Origin: Zerene cesonia
Lineage: Eukaryota; Arthropoda; Insecta; Lepidoptera; Pieridae
Length of the DNA stretch: 64,000 nt
Assembly (NCBI RefSeq): GCF_012273895.1
Contig: NW_024045132.1
Span: 62,001 to 126,000, forward strand
Direction: 5' to 3'
Shown here in pieces: positions 48,695-61,613 of the stretch. Position numbers and translations under genes: made by a program. The notes beneath the pieces are model-generated. The model saw nothing but the letters and a program-made list of their open reading frames with translations, searched no databases and was not told the DNA's origin. Positions within the stretch are counted from its first letter, which is position 1, and each line of letters opens with the position of its first letter.

Positions 48695-51600
48695 ACTATT
48701 CAGGGGCTACTGAGCGCTTTTTTATATTTGTAGGTATATTGTAACATGTGTTTTAATAAACGTAGCATATATACAATGTAAAAATGGATACTACATGTGC
48801 TGTGGGAATTGCATATTGTTATCTTGTGTTAACAAGGATTACTCGTCGTCATTACTGTATTATTGACTTGTGACAGCCGCGACATTGTCTGGACGTTTTC
48901 GGCCTTTACTACGGGACCAAATCTTGTGCAATGTAAAATTCTCTCAATGCTTTACCCAAAGGTTCGTAATAGTATATAATTAATCATTACATTTCAAATT
49001 CAAATAGCAACTTTGTTTCGTTTCTCACCTCTCTACATTCTTCTACTTAATTTATTTTATACTTATATTTTTTGAATATCATATATATAATTAAGAAAAA
49101 AGCACACTGTTGAATTTCATTCAGAGTAAATGGTTATTTTTATGATCCTTATCTGAACTAATTTCAAACATTGAGAACTGAGAAATAATTATATTTCTTT
49201 TGACATAGAGATAACATTTTGTGTCTGTTAGCTGTCATAAATATAATATGTCATTAAATACAAACTGATAAGAAGGTATATACGTTTTTGATATCGCCTC
49301 GGCAGTCGGGCATTTTTTATTTTTGATACAGGCAAAGGAAAACATTAAAAATTGAATAATTGTCCTCAAACATGATCGACGAATTATTAAATTGTAAAAA
49401 AATGCAATCATGTGTAGGTATATATTATAATACCTAGAGAAAAAAAACCATTTAGAAATTATATATTTTCAATATTTACAAATAACCCTTATTTTTCTGT
49501 TAGGAAATACCTCTAAATTCATAAACATTAGAAATGAATTGTTTTTTCATTCAGTAGGATAAACATTCGGAACATGCAATTCGTATCTGATTCACTAACT
49601 AATACACTTACAATCAGTCTAAGTGCTGTTCAAGATAGAGACATATGAGTTTAGACCGAATTCTACCACGGATCTCGGTTTAATAACCTGCATATCTTTT
49701 ATATAAAATCCTCAGGCCACAGTATTGTTTAATACTATCCGTTGTTAGTTTAAAAGAACTAAACATACATAACGTACATACATAGGGACAGACGCAGGAA
49801 GCGACTTTGCTTTATACTATGTAGTTATATTATATTCGGCAGGTACGTCTGATGGGCCGTAAACAATTTTTATACTCCTAACTTGTAAAGGCTGGGTCAG
49901 CTAGTTTTTATAAATAATTCACGACTTACGAACACGAAAACAAAGTAAACAAATAAATACTAAATATAAAATAAATTTAAAAGTTTCTAAGTTGCTTCAC
50001 AACCGTAAAGTTGCAACTTACACGCAAGTAAAGTCAAGTGTGTTAAGCTTTTTTTAGTTTCTTCGCTTTAGGTCTCTCGATTGCGAGAGTCGTAACTTGA
50101 TAGCAAGCCCATTAATAATATGAGCCCGTAAATAGTTATCTGATTGCAATTGCTATCAATGCATTGTAAACCTATCCTTATAATAAATACCTTATGGTCG
50201 TATGTACTTTGTTAAAAAATATATAGGAACAGTAGTTTTCTTTAGCATTATTACTTTTACGTAAACAATTTTTTTCACTTTCGTATATTCCAAAAATTTA
50301 TTGTTAAAATATGAAATATAATGTTCGACCTCTATTCTTCAAGATATTTGAAATAGGTACATGAAGCTACAATAATTGCAGAAAGTCAAATTTACATTAA
50401 GTATTAGTGTTGTCTTCAAAATCGTAATATATAGCTTAGCAGTGTCTTCGTAATTATTCTAGTTTAAGTTTAAATTAATTTTCTGACTTACTAGGCTTAA
50501 GGTTACAAGAGTCTTTCATTAACAAACTTGAATTACGTAAGCGAAGAAATACGAGCGAACTTCGATCATTGAATAGGGACGCCTGAATGCCTTTCAATGT
50601 AATTTATAAAAATGTTAAAGAATATCGAACAATTTTTTTATTATGTCGTTTATAGCAACGTATCTTAGAATCTGTGAACGAAATTAAATTTATAATAGAT
50701 ACTTTCTTTTCATTGCAAGTTTGTTTGTTTTCACTACGTTGCGTATGTTGTGCTTTCGCCCACTAGTATTAGAATGTATTTATAAGTAATAATTTCTGAT
50801 TATTAAAGTTCGTGCATTTATAAATAGCATGATGGATATATTCAGAACAACAAATAATATGAACTCATATATAATATCAGAGTATTAAAATTGTAAATAT
50901 TTATTCTAAGGATACTAAGGAACTGTATAATATATTCTAAGGAACTGTATAACATTGTAGCAAAACAATATTAGAAAAAAACTGCAAAAAATCAATTAGA
51001 ATTTCAAAAATAGCGACGAAAAGAACACGTCATTTCTAAAAATCAATTGTTCACCACACATGTATGTGTGTTGCTGTCGCAAGATCTTATCAATTGTGTC
51101 CCGTTTTACGTTTTCAGTACAGAACCCTATAAACCAAGCTCAATAAGAAGGTGCAAGAATAGGAATATTTGCCAAAATAATTATTTTCTTCGGATTTTTT
51201 ATCTGTTCGAATGAAATGTTCAAAGTATATAATGTTTCATTTGATATAATTTGAATACAAGCGAACGCTTTGATCCATACGAAAAAATCCAAAAGCGAAG
51301 GCTTCTTATATTAGCTTTAATTTATATTTTTAATAATGCCTGTCAGCTAAATGAGGAAATTCATGTATAAAAAGCTCGGAATTCCCAATTATAATATCAC
51401 AATGCCGTCTAAAAATATATATTTTATTATTTAGCGTTAAAACAATATTTCTGTGTTTTGAATGTAGTCATATTTATAATATATACTTGATTTTTTTAAA
51501 GTTGTGAGAGGAGACAAGTTCGACGAATAAAACATGATGGAAATCCGTTCCACCTTGCTTGAGATAAGTGATGTAACTAATACGACATTTTATACTTATT

Positions 51601-52139
51601 TACATAGATTTAAGCCTTATGTTATTTTTACTAAAACTCAAACAAACGTTTAATAAATAAATTATTCGGAAACTTTTCTTATTTGAATCTATCAAATTGT
51701 CAAGTTTTGACATCTAGTAACTATCGTACCATTGGTTCGGCTGACAAAATACTCGTAAATTAAGAACATACTAAATATGACTTGTAAGAATTATACGTGG
51801 AAACGTGCTACATTTGTTTGACATTTCATTACAATTGTCGTTTCCGCATCGGAACAGCAGCAATATACGTAGTGTCGCTGCAGACAGATTAGTCGCCATT
51901 GATATCTCGTCTATGCTCCGACTCTGTACCATGGTATCTTTCTGTAAAACGTGTCGTTCTGTTTTGTGGATTCATCGAGTCAACTACATTTTAACTTGCG
52001 CTTAATGATCCTATTACGTGAATACGAAAAAATGGGATACACACTCGTCTTATGATTTCTTTATTATTTTCTTATTCTTTATTTAGCTAGATATGATCCA
52101 CCAAGTAGTAATTTTGGGTTACCAGAACAAATAATTTAA
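48695..52139. other. Intergenic, no gene seen
   Basis: About 3.4 kb of AT-rich unique DNA, including a Helitron 3' remnant (GGCTGGGTCAGCTAGT, about 49890-49905) and a GC-richer stretch at about 51840-51990. No gene was recognised. Confidence 0.5.
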
Positions 52140-52340
52140 GCGTGTTTCATTCAAGCTTTCCGTTCCTAAACCATTCCTGTAATTGTTTTTTTTCTCGTTT
52201 TCAATTCCAAGGGATACCCCTTATCCCTTATACGCGAGAAACACATTTAAAAGTCCTACGTCTGCAAATGTTCAAGGGCGGTGATGATAGCTTAACATCT
52301 GGCAATCCACAAGCTCAGTTGCCTGTTTTTATATTTAAAA
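52140..52340 (+). mobile_element. Metulj-like SINE, 3' part, diverged
   Basis: The pyrimidine-rich middle is followed by CTGCAAATGTTCAAGGGCGG, TGATGATAGCTTAACATCTG and AATCCACAAGCTCAGTTGCC. The 5' head is absent. Confidence 0.65.
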
Positions 52341-52538
52341 AGAAACTTCATTTGAAATAAATATAAACAGTTACAGAATAACTATCAAATCTACTTATTA
52401 AATAATAAACGTTTAATCGCAGTAATTGCAAGAACAATATCAACTTTCGTCGGATTATTCTCACCATTGTGAAAGTAATCCAACCAAATATGCTGCACGG
52501 GTTGCTAATCCTTTTAATCTTTTAGAGCTTCGTACAGA

Positions 52539-52710
52539 GTTCAGTTAAGCGATTTTTAAATCCGAAGGTAAGTTGCGGTGAAGGTAGTGCACATGTGTGG
52601 AGTTTTGGCAATGGTCCCGAGCGATTTATCACAGGACATTGACAAACAGGACTGCACGGCGAACGCTGCAATCGCGGATGTCCCTGTCTGCACTTCCGTG
52701 TCGCTATGAG
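52539..52710 (+). other. GC-richer island with a consensus splice donor
   Basis: CCGAAG|GTAAGTTG (exon end 52567) is an excellent donor on the plus strand. It is followed by a GC-richer segment (GCACGGCGAACGCTGCAATC). No acceptor or coding frame pairs with it clearly. It could mark a non-coding RNA exon or be chance. Confidence 0.25.
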
Positions 52711-53754
52711 TAATAACCACATACTGAGCGTTCGTAAACTTGTATTGTTAACATCATTATTTGATATTTTTGGCTCGACCGCTCAGGTTACATCGAGAAA
52801 CTTTAGGTGTCTAATGGATCTATTATAAGGAATTAAACATTATTACAAAACGACTGAAACCCACTTCAAAGGATGTTTCTAGTCCGCATAATTCGGGTCG
52901 TAATATAATTTTCATATAAATATACAGTGGTTACTGTATTTGTGCAATGATAAGATTACATCAAGGTTTTTCATTATTTAAATAGTAACGGAGGAAATGA
53001 CATATTGTCTGTTTATAACTGATTGTTATGATGAGCTGATGAAGAATAAAATTAACTGTTAAAAAACATGTTTCTAGAAAATATTTGTGTGAACCACAAA
53101 TGAGACCATGAAACATACCTACTTTTTACGTATACTCAGTCTTTCATTTAACTCGCTTAGGTTTAACCAGTTGTGCAGTAATTTTATTCACTCGAGCTTC
53201 GACATTTGATTGATTCAGCTACGATTAACGCTACTTAGCTAGTTAACAGACCGGATGACTCTCTAATGATTGGACAGTTAAAAGACCGTGTATAATAAGA
53301 TTAATTTTACGCCAATTTAGTCGCAAAATGGATCATTCTCACCGTGATAACTAACTCATTAACTCATTAACGATTAAATGAAACTTTTATCGAACACATT
53401 GTAAGAAGTATTGTGTAAAATAGTTAGTTACAAACTTGCATTGCATTTTTAACCTTTGCTGTTATATAGATAACTTAACGACTTATTATCCGATGGTTTT
53501 TATGTATTTTGACGATTCAAAAGCGCTTATTTAAAAAAGAAGCATAGTTGAAGAAATAAATATTTGTGTGTTAGTTTACACATACTACATGTATAGCTTA
53601 ATATGGAAAAATAAGAACACAAAATGCTGTATTTTTTATTTTCATTGGGGCAATATTTAAAACTATACTTCGTAAAGACTCATACTCAAAGATGTCATAT
53701 CTGGGCAGATTGAATTATGCAGATTATGATTAATTAATTTCACAGTTGCATATT
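52711..53754. other. Intergenic, no gene seen
   Basis: AT-rich unique sequence. Confidence 0.5.
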
Positions 53755-53902
53755 GATGCACGCAAAAACTACTGACCCGATTGTAATGAAATTTGGTAAG
53801 TATATAGCTGAACAACTGGAATAACATACAGGCAAATTTTTTATCCCGGTATTCCTACGGGATACGGACTTACGCGGGCAAAACCGCGGGGTGCAGCTAG
53901 TA
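53755..53902 (+). mobile_element. Lep1-type Helitron, 5'-truncated
   Basis: Starts within the element at GCACGCAAAAACTACTGACC and runs through GAAATTTGGTAAGTATATAG, CGGGATACGGACTTACGCGG to GGGGTGCAGCTAGT. The 5' terminus TCCTACTAATATT is missing. Confidence 0.78.
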
Positions 53903-55111
53903 TTGAATAATTGTGGACTATTTTAAAGCTGTAAAATCATAACATTAAATTTAAAGAGCATGTGAAAGGTCCTAGTGCAATATTATGCTACGGAAATGTT
54001 TACAATTTTTCGATTCAATAACAAAAAACATTTATGCATACGGGGACAACGAGTTAATTTTTATTTAACGCAAGCGGACGTTAATTAAAAGTTGAATATA
54101 GGCCGCGAGGTTATGCTCATTACCTTGACAAAAGTATACATAGAACACGGGAGCCTTTTTGTTGGTTGAGATAACAGACCTCCTATGCAGATCTTGCTGT
54201 ACCCATTGTACTGATTTTTATTAAGCACAAAAGAACCTTTGCGAGGGATTTGTTAGGGTATCCCATTACGCATGCCAGTAAGTATGAGCACAAAGGGAGG
54301 GAAGGAATGGTGTAGCCCCGGTTCTCATTTTATTTATTCACGAACTCGTAGGTAAAGTAAAAGTAATTCATGCATGCTTATTAAAAGCAAAGTGCTTCTA
54401 ATAAAAAATAAATTAAGGTTCAACTTTTGTAATCTTTTTCACATTATGTGAACGTTTAGCTTTAAAGTTGTGTGTGGTTTTTCAATTTTTGCTTTAAAAT
54501 TGTGCTTTTGTGTGAATACCTATTTGTTTTAATTTATTAAACATTTTACATCATCATTTCTTTTATATCTGTTTTTGTATTATTATATAAATATTCAATA
54601 TCGAAATAACATATGATATTGTGTTGATACCCAAGAATAGTAATATAAAAAATACAAACGGAGTTAGAATGAACATAAGCTAAAAAACAAATATATTATT
54701 TGTGACATTAAAGTATGCATATTAGTTAAACATTGTAAAAATAATGGATCATTTATATTATATATACGTTAATATATGTTAATTAACTTAAAAGACGAAT
54801 TAAATATTAAAAACTATAACAAAGTAATTGCTTTGTAATTGAAGCCTTAAATAAGATTAGCTATTCTTGGAAGAGGAAATTTATGAGAAACCTTTTCAAA
54901 AAGCTTCACAAGGTTAGTCTGACAATTTCTGTGTCGCGGTGCTTAATTTAATGACTTCATTAATCTAATTAATTGCCAATTTTTTAAAAATAATATAAAC
55001 CATAGTAAACGATTTGCTCGCTCTGCTACCGAAGACAGATTTATTCAATACATCCTTGAATAGATATAAATCAAATGTTTTTCAAATAGTTAAGAGTAAA
55101 ATGAAAATTAT
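53903..55111. other. Intergenic, no gene seen
   Basis: AT-rich unique sequence; nothing recognised. Confidence 0.5.
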
Positions 55112-55293
55112 GTCCTGGGTTCAATTCCCGGTGGGGACGCACAAAAAAAAATGTCTCGGTCTGGCAGGACACAGAAGGCTGATCACGTACTTGTCCCTAT
55201 AGAAAATCGATCAGTGAAACGGATGTACATCATCTGCCCCATACCCCACTAGGGGACACGGGACTTCACTATATTAATAAATAAATAAATAAA
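55112..55293 (+). mobile_element. tRNA-headed SINE, 5'-truncated, young
   Basis: Begins abruptly at GTCCTGGGTTCAATTCCCGG, just upstream of the B box, so the A box is lost. It continues to GGGGACACGGGACTTCACT (55270) and then an (AATA)n tail to about 55293. It differs from the full-length copy at 257-462 at only a few positions. The 62-codon frame entering it is not a gene. Confidence 0.83.
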
Positions 55294-56621
55294 TCGTGCC
55301 TTTTATAATATCACAAATAATAAAATACACACCTGCCAAATACAACTGCGTTCTGCTTTTTGATAAATATTTATTTTCATGTTCCAACCAGATAATAACA
55401 AAATTGTTTTTGACGGCAATAAAATTAATTATTAAAAATCATTGTATAATGTTTTGATTACGGATTATCAAAACATAATTCGAATTAAAATTTTAATACA
55501 TGTAGATAACATCTTGCACACGCAAATGCTTATTTGATGAATATTCATGTAATTAGAATATCTCTTATTATATATACAGTAGTTGGCAAAAAAATATTTA
55601 GATATTATATTTCTATCGAATATACAAAGTCTTTTTATAAATAGAGAAATACTGGAATAAGTTCTAGTATGCCAAAAAATATTCAACAAATATTTAGAGC
55701 CTGTTTCAACGCTGGCTAATGTCCTTGATAGCCTATTTGACACTGTTTGATAAGCTGATAAGAACATGTCAGAAAAATATGAGCCTGTCCTTAGTAAATA
55801 TAAAAACAAATTACAATCGAAAAGTTAATAACACATATTATACAAGGTTTCCTATATCGGAGTAATAAGACTAAAAAAAATTCTGATTAATGTTCCAACT
55901 TGTTCGTTTACGGCAGATTGTATTATTTTGATTATAAGCTTATTTCCCAGTTACAAGTCAAACAACAATTTAGTTACTTAACATCAAAGGCTCTCCGCAA
56001 ACTTCTTCTCTCAGTTGAATTTTGATATTATACATACTATGTTACAAAATAAACGAACTTGTTAGTAAGGGGATGCATGTTTGAAATAGCCTTGGAGTTT
56101 CGTTTGTTTTATACAACGTGGAATCACAACTAGTGCAGCAAAATAGATATTCAGAGTTCAGAGAAGGAATACAACCTTGTGATGAGGAAAGAGAAAGAAA
56201 ATAATAATTTGACGGCAAATTTTTATTTTTAGGTTTGGATCCTGTCTCTCAACAGATGACAAGGAAAATCGGATATATTGATATATTATCTTAAATTGAT
56301 TATGGATACAACAAAAAAATAAGTTAACATGTCTGTGTCTTTTCTTTATAGCTTTCCTGAAAAATGTCAGCCGATTCGGTGACGACTCGCGCAGGAACCT
56401 TTTTATTCTTCTGCTATATTATCATGCAAAACTTGGTGGATTTTGGGTACCTCTATTTTTACAATAATTCTTTATATATGCGTTTCATGTTCGTGTGTAA
56501 ATGGAAATAAAATTAAAACAAGGATGGATGTAGCATGATGTTATATTGAATATTATTTTCAAAGAAGAGATGAGAAGCATATAATAGCTTAAGATTATAA
56601 GAAAAAATATAGAATTAATAT
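55294..56621. other. Intergenic, no gene seen
   Basis: AT-rich. A 113-codon minus-strand frame (55468-55809) has biased composition and no domain or splice support; not called as a gene. Confidence 0.45.
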
Positions 56622-56690
56622 GCAACCCTCATAGAAGGCCTGTGTCCCAGCAGTGGGAACATATATGGGCTGATGATTGTCACACAACAT
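56622..56690 (-). mobile_element. Fragment of the 20383-type repeat
   Basis: AAGGCCTGTGTCCCAGCAGT, then GGGAACATATATGGGCTGATGA, is the reverse complement of that repeat's 5' end (TCATCAGCCCATATATG, CCACTGCTGGG). Only about 65 bases remain. Confidence 0.65.
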
Positions 56691-56725
56691 TTGGTGATCT
56701 CCAGATGGTGTGTGTTAACGAAAGA

Positions 56726-57011
56726 TTTTTTTTTTTGTCATAGCGGACAGCTGAGCTGGTGGTTCGCCTGATGGTATGGGTAGTACGCCTCTGTGAATGC
56801 GCTGACCGTTTTTATGGGGTAAGGGACTTAACGACTGGAAAGAAGGAATGGACTAGAACGGGTGAGGAAAAGGAAACGGGCCTCCGGCTCCCCCACTCAC
56901 TGTACGAAAAACAGTGGCATGCCACTATTTCACGCCGGTATTCTGTGGGGGTGTGGTACTTCCCCGGTGCGAGCTGGCCCAATTCGTGCCGAAACGTGCT
57001 CACTCCCACAA
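56726..57011 (-). mobile_element. Metulj-like SINE with small internal deletion
   Basis: Minus orientation, tail as the T run 56726-56736, head at CTCACTCCCACA (57000-57011). The CGATCACCACCGCCCATGAA part of the 3' module is deleted, so TGATGGTA joins directly to TGGGTAGTACG. Otherwise well preserved. Open frames on both strands are by-products. Confidence 0.83.
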
Positions 57012-59759
57012 TAAGAATCTATTTTAAGTTCTAATAAAATCTTAAAAGTTAATATGATTCCAATGATTACTTGAAATTATGAAAATAGCGATACCGATAG
57101 GTACTTTTGTGTCGAATTTATCTCGTGTTTGTACCTAAAAAGTGTGGCAAGTCCAAAATTAATTAATGTGGAGCAAATAATTTAATTTACATTTTTGCGA
57201 TAACATGGCCGATTTTCCAGTTGTTGAATAAAGCTCGTAAAAAGCGACAATAGAAGCCAGAGGGCAGAAACTCACTAATTTCGAAGTTTTGTTCAATCGT
57301 CGATAAAATTCGGATAAAAACGACAATTTGAGCAATTTAGAAGTTATATGGATGGTGATAAATTGGGCAAAAAATATTATGGCTAAACCTTATTTTTTTA
57401 TAAATTTTGCATTTAAAAGGAATCAGCAATCTTTATTGGTAGTTATTGTATTAAAATCCTATTGAAAATATAATCCAGCAATTACTAAACATTTTATATT
57501 CGTCGACATCTCTATTGCAGAATTTTCACCGCTTTCCATGATCAATTTATGAAACAAAATTGATATTAAATGATATGTTATTTCCATATCAATTTTTATT
57601 TCTTAAAATTCGCACCCTTTGTTTTATGAAATTATTTATAAAACCAGCTTAAGTTTAACCCAACGGTTGAAATATAAATACTGCGCATCATTGTAGAAAA
57701 TGTATAAAAATAATACCATATATATCAACATTTTGATTAGCTGCGTAGTTTGTTAATGGAATCGGGTGGAGCTGCAGCATTCCAGATTACACTTAATTAA
57801 GCGCATGTTTTCAGTTACCCAGAGAGTTTATCTTTCATAAATACGAACGTTTGTGACATGCAAATTTTTCGTGCTTAAATAATTTTATAATATTGCTGGA
57901 TTTTGCGACATCATTGCAAATATGAAACTTATTTACTGAAGAATATATACTACATTACATTATTCATCCGTTTAGTAGTTGAAACACTAATATGAACAAT
58001 CGTGGCTCATCTGTCTCATGTATGTGCATTTTCTTTCCCTAGAAGTATTAGTAGGCATATATTCATAAACCTAAATATATTTAACATATAAAACTGCCAC
58101 CTAAATAATATTAATAATGTACGTTCATACTTTAAATCTTATACGAAAACCGACATAACACTTGATTAGTGACACATGTCACACCCAAGCGTCTACAAAT
58201 CTTGAATTTGTTGACATCAGATGGTTTGAATCTGGATGACATTGTAGGATAGTAATACAGAAACCTTGGCTTATTTTAGAGAACATGGTAATATAATGAA
58301 ATCATACCATCATGGCGCTGATTTGATGCTTACGTGTGGTAATAGGGGTAGGTGTAAAGTAAATGGCCTCAAAGCATGCTTGACCTACACTAACAGTATA
58401 CGATATAACCTCTCCCCAGCTACGCCTGTGTAAAATATATTATCTTGATAGAAATATTTACATACAGATCAGTATATAAAAATAACTTTTCTTAAACAAA
58501 AACTGCCAATTTCATCAAAATTAAAACCTTTATATAAAACCTTTTATACTCATGATATAAGTGTATAAAGAATTATGTATTTACTACATATATACTACAC
58601 ATGAGAAGTAAAGTGATATCATATAACATATATCATTATATGATTACCACATTTAAGTCATGTACGTAATTAACACATCAACAAACTAGGATCGTTACAT
58701 GTAAATGACTAACGCATTGAAGTTATCTCAAGCCGCAAATTCACTTTGTCTGCACCCATAAAAATGATACATAGCAGCACTTTATGCCCGTAACGCCTCG
58801 AGGTTTAGACGCGTTTGGGACTTATAAGAACCGCTTGTCCCATAAACATAATCGCTATCATCAGCTCAGAACAGCGCTGGAAGACCGCCTGCTTACATCT
58901 TTATATCCAATAGCCCTTATCAACAGTACTCGCTTCAAATAACATAATAACAATGTAGCCGAGATATTTAGGATATTTGTTGGTACGAGTACATATTGAT
59001 ACCATTAATGTACAAATTAAAAAAAAACTCAATTATCTATACCTAACATTTATTCAAATGCGTCTTTAAGTTTACACATATACAATAAATAGTTTTGAAA
59101 ACCCTTTTTTGAGATGAGAAATCATCATTGCCCCTGATCAAGATTTAATTTTAATATCACTTTTATATTATGGTCTGTTAAATTTCAAGACAAGTATAAT
59201 TTTGCAATTTGCAATTGCAAGAAAATAAAACCTCATTGAAAAGAGACAACCACTAATATGATTTCTATTTTAGCTATGAAATTTTGAAAATTTTACTTTT
59301 CCACTATTTGCACATTATGTGGAATAATTTTTTAATCATAGTTGATTTATAACAATGGGATATGATTGTCAAACCAAGATAATCCTTGCAACAGTATAAT
59401 TAACAATTATAAATCATATGTATTTTAAATGTTATAGTCTATTGATACGATATTTAATGTATAGCTTTGTAAAAATGAAATGTTTATTGTATACTCGATA
59501 GTGAAGTTTATATGATGATGAAAACATTTATTTAAGTTTTCCTTATGTCTGCCTAATATTTCTAAACAAATTCAGTACAATACAGTTATAAATTAACAGT
59601 TACATATCATCATCCACATTCTATTTATTAACGTTTCTTTAAACATGTATATGTCTCGATATCGATAAGTTGATTAATTCAAATTTATTCTGCTACCCAA
59701 AAATTTCAATAAGGCAATTTCACTCATATATCATACTTTTTATATTGAAACGGCAACAT
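57012..59759. other. Intergenic, no gene seen
   Basis: About 2.7 kb of AT-rich unique DNA. Less AT-rich patches lie at about 58310-58430 and 58780-58840. No gene or known repeat. Confidence 0.5.
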
Positions 59760-60075
59760 TTGTCACATCGTGACTAACCTCTGGCTACGGATAGTGTCCG
59801 TAAATTTTATGCCATCCATTTTTTCTATACAAAAAATCACAGTAAACTCTCAGAAATTGAGCTTCTCGTACCTACAACATATTATGTCTATAAATTTAGC
59901 CGACATGTCCAATATTTCAGACGTTTTCACCGGCCTGACCTGTTTTAATAAATCCTCTAGGATACGTGGATTGGTTGCTTTGGGACATTTTATTACATCA
60001 ACAAAATATTTCACTTGTGATTTATCTGTACGCAATTCCAATAAAATTTCAAATATAGTTCATAATTTATTGGCG
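59760..60075 (-). pseudogene. Possible exon or retropseudogene, unrecognised
   Basis: On the minus strand an open frame of about 68 codons (about 60055-59851) reads IFEILLELRTD, then KYFVDVIKCPKATNPRILED and LLKQVRPVKTSEILDMS, ending YEKLNF and TGA. The composition is that of a soluble, helix-rich protein, unlike the random frames nearby. After that stop, another 27 codons stay open in the same frame (to a TGA near 59771). An ATG just upstream (60063) is one base out of frame. This suggests a decayed coding copy or a single exon. No family is recognised and the opposite strand is also open. Confidence 0.3.
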
Positions 60076-60681
60076 TTTTAAAATTTACGTACATTCAACT
60101 TGAACAATACTGCTTTTTATTACATTAAACTTAAACAGTATAGTTTATTATGTATTAGGTTATAGTGTAGTATGGGTGGTGGTATAATAGTGGGTAGATA
60201 TGTAGTTAATTTAAGTTATTGAGTCTGAAAGCCTCAAATACAACATATATTATCACAGAACTCACTCATCATTCACCATACAAATTTTTATTCACGAATA
60301 AGTATGTATAAAAATATCACGATAAGAATTATATATTCGATAAGTATATATTTCTCAAGTTGATTATTCGCCACAAATATTGAAACGATGAAAATCTTAT
60401 CTTTATCCATTTTAAGGTTTAAAAGCAACTTATGAATAAGTATCAGGTTTTAACATCGATGTTGTATTGAAATCAAATAGCTGAATGAACAAATATTTTA
60501 TGTTACTCTCCGTTTCCCAGCAAAAAGAAACGTTTCATTTATGTCTGGTTGAATTTTAACTTATTTCATAGGTTTTATGTCAAAATTTATATCTCCGAAA
60601 GCAAAACTTATCGCTTTTCAAAAATTGAACGGGTATCCTTATGAAAACTAAGTACTGCAATCATAATCCTGATAGGATACT
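60076..60681. other. Non-coding, no gene seen
   Basis: AT-rich unique sequence. Confidence 0.5.
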
Positions 60682-60884
60682 TCCTACTAATATTATAAAG
60701 GCGAAAGTTTGTAAGGATGTGTGTGTGTGTTTGTTGCTCTTTCACGCAAAAACTACTGAACCGATTGCAATGAAATTTGGTACGTAGACAGCTGCACAAC
60801 TGGAATAACATACAGGCAACTTTTTATCTCGATATTCCTACGGGATACGGACTTACGCGGGTGAAAACGCGGGGCGCAGCTAGT
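60682..60884 (+). mobile_element. Lep1-type Helitron, first of a tandem pair
   Basis: Complete: TCCTACTAATATTATAAAGG to GGGGCGCAGCTAGT. It contains a (GT)n stretch and the CGGGATACGGACTTACGCGG block. Open frames across the pair are repeat-derived. Confidence 0.85.
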
Positions 60885-61077
60885 ATTACAAATGAAAAAG
60901 TTTGTAAGGATGTGTGTGTGTGTTTGTTGCTCTTTCACGAAAAAACTACTGAACCGATTGCAATGAAATTTGGTACGTAGATAGCTGGACAACTAGAATA
61001 ACATATAGGCAACTTTTTATCCCGATATTCCTACGAGATACGGACTTACGCGGGTGAAACCGCGGGGCGCAGCTAGT
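60885..61077 (+). mobile_element. Lep1-type Helitron, second of a tandem pair
   Basis: Directly abuts the first copy in head-to-tail order. It begins ATTACAAATGAAAAAGTTTG, so its first dozen or so bases are lost or shared with the 3' end of its neighbour, and it ends GGGGCGCAGCTAGT. Confidence 0.83.
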
Positions 61078-61208
61078 TGAATATCATTCCTATTATAAAG
61101 AAAATAAAATGACAAGAAAAAGACGTTTCAGTGGTTTGCAATAATTTAAGTACTTTTAAGGAAAACGTATTGGGTGCTAACGCTTGTAAACGGCGATACT
61201 ATACAAAT

Positions 61209-61436
61209 TGCCTATAACCCTCACAGAAAACTGGCGTGAAATAATAGCCTGCTATTGTTTTTCGTACGGTAAGTGGGAAAGCCGAAGGCCCGTTTCCTTT
61301 TTCTCACCTTTGGAGTCCATTCCTCCTTTCCAAGCATCGATCTATTCCATTGGCCCTTAGCGCTCTGCGAATGTTCATAGGCGGTGGTGATCGCTTACAA
61401 TCAGGCGAACCACCAGCTCAGTTGCCCCCTATGACA
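61209..61436 (+). mobile_element. Metulj-like SINE, 5'-truncated
   Basis: Starts at CCTCACAGAAAACTGGCGTG and continues through CGTACGGTAAGTGGG, CCCGTTTCCTTTTTCTCACC and GTTCATAGGCGGTGGTGATC to GTTGCCCCCTATGACATAAA. The head and a long A tail are missing. Confidence 0.8.
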
Positions 61437-61563
61437 TAAACAAATGATGCATTATATTAAATAATACATTAAATATTTATTATATTTGTTTGGCTCTGGT
61501 TAGTTTTATCTAGGTCATATAGCTAATATTAAAATGAAGAAAAATTGTGTCGTCCACAATAAA

Positions 61564-61597
61564 ACGGCCTTATTAAATGCTTACTTAATAAAGCCGT
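61564..61597. repeat. Short hairpin
   Basis: ACGGCCTTATTAA pairs with TTAATAAAGCCGT (12 of 13 bases) across an 8-base loop. It lies between a SINE and a Helitron. Confidence 0.6.
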
Positions 61598-61613
61598 CTA
61601 AAATTACTTAGTA

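Noticed and set aside
55468..55809. 113-codon minus-strand open frame as a gene
   Set aside because: No domain, signal peptide or splice sites, and its composition follows the AT-rich background.
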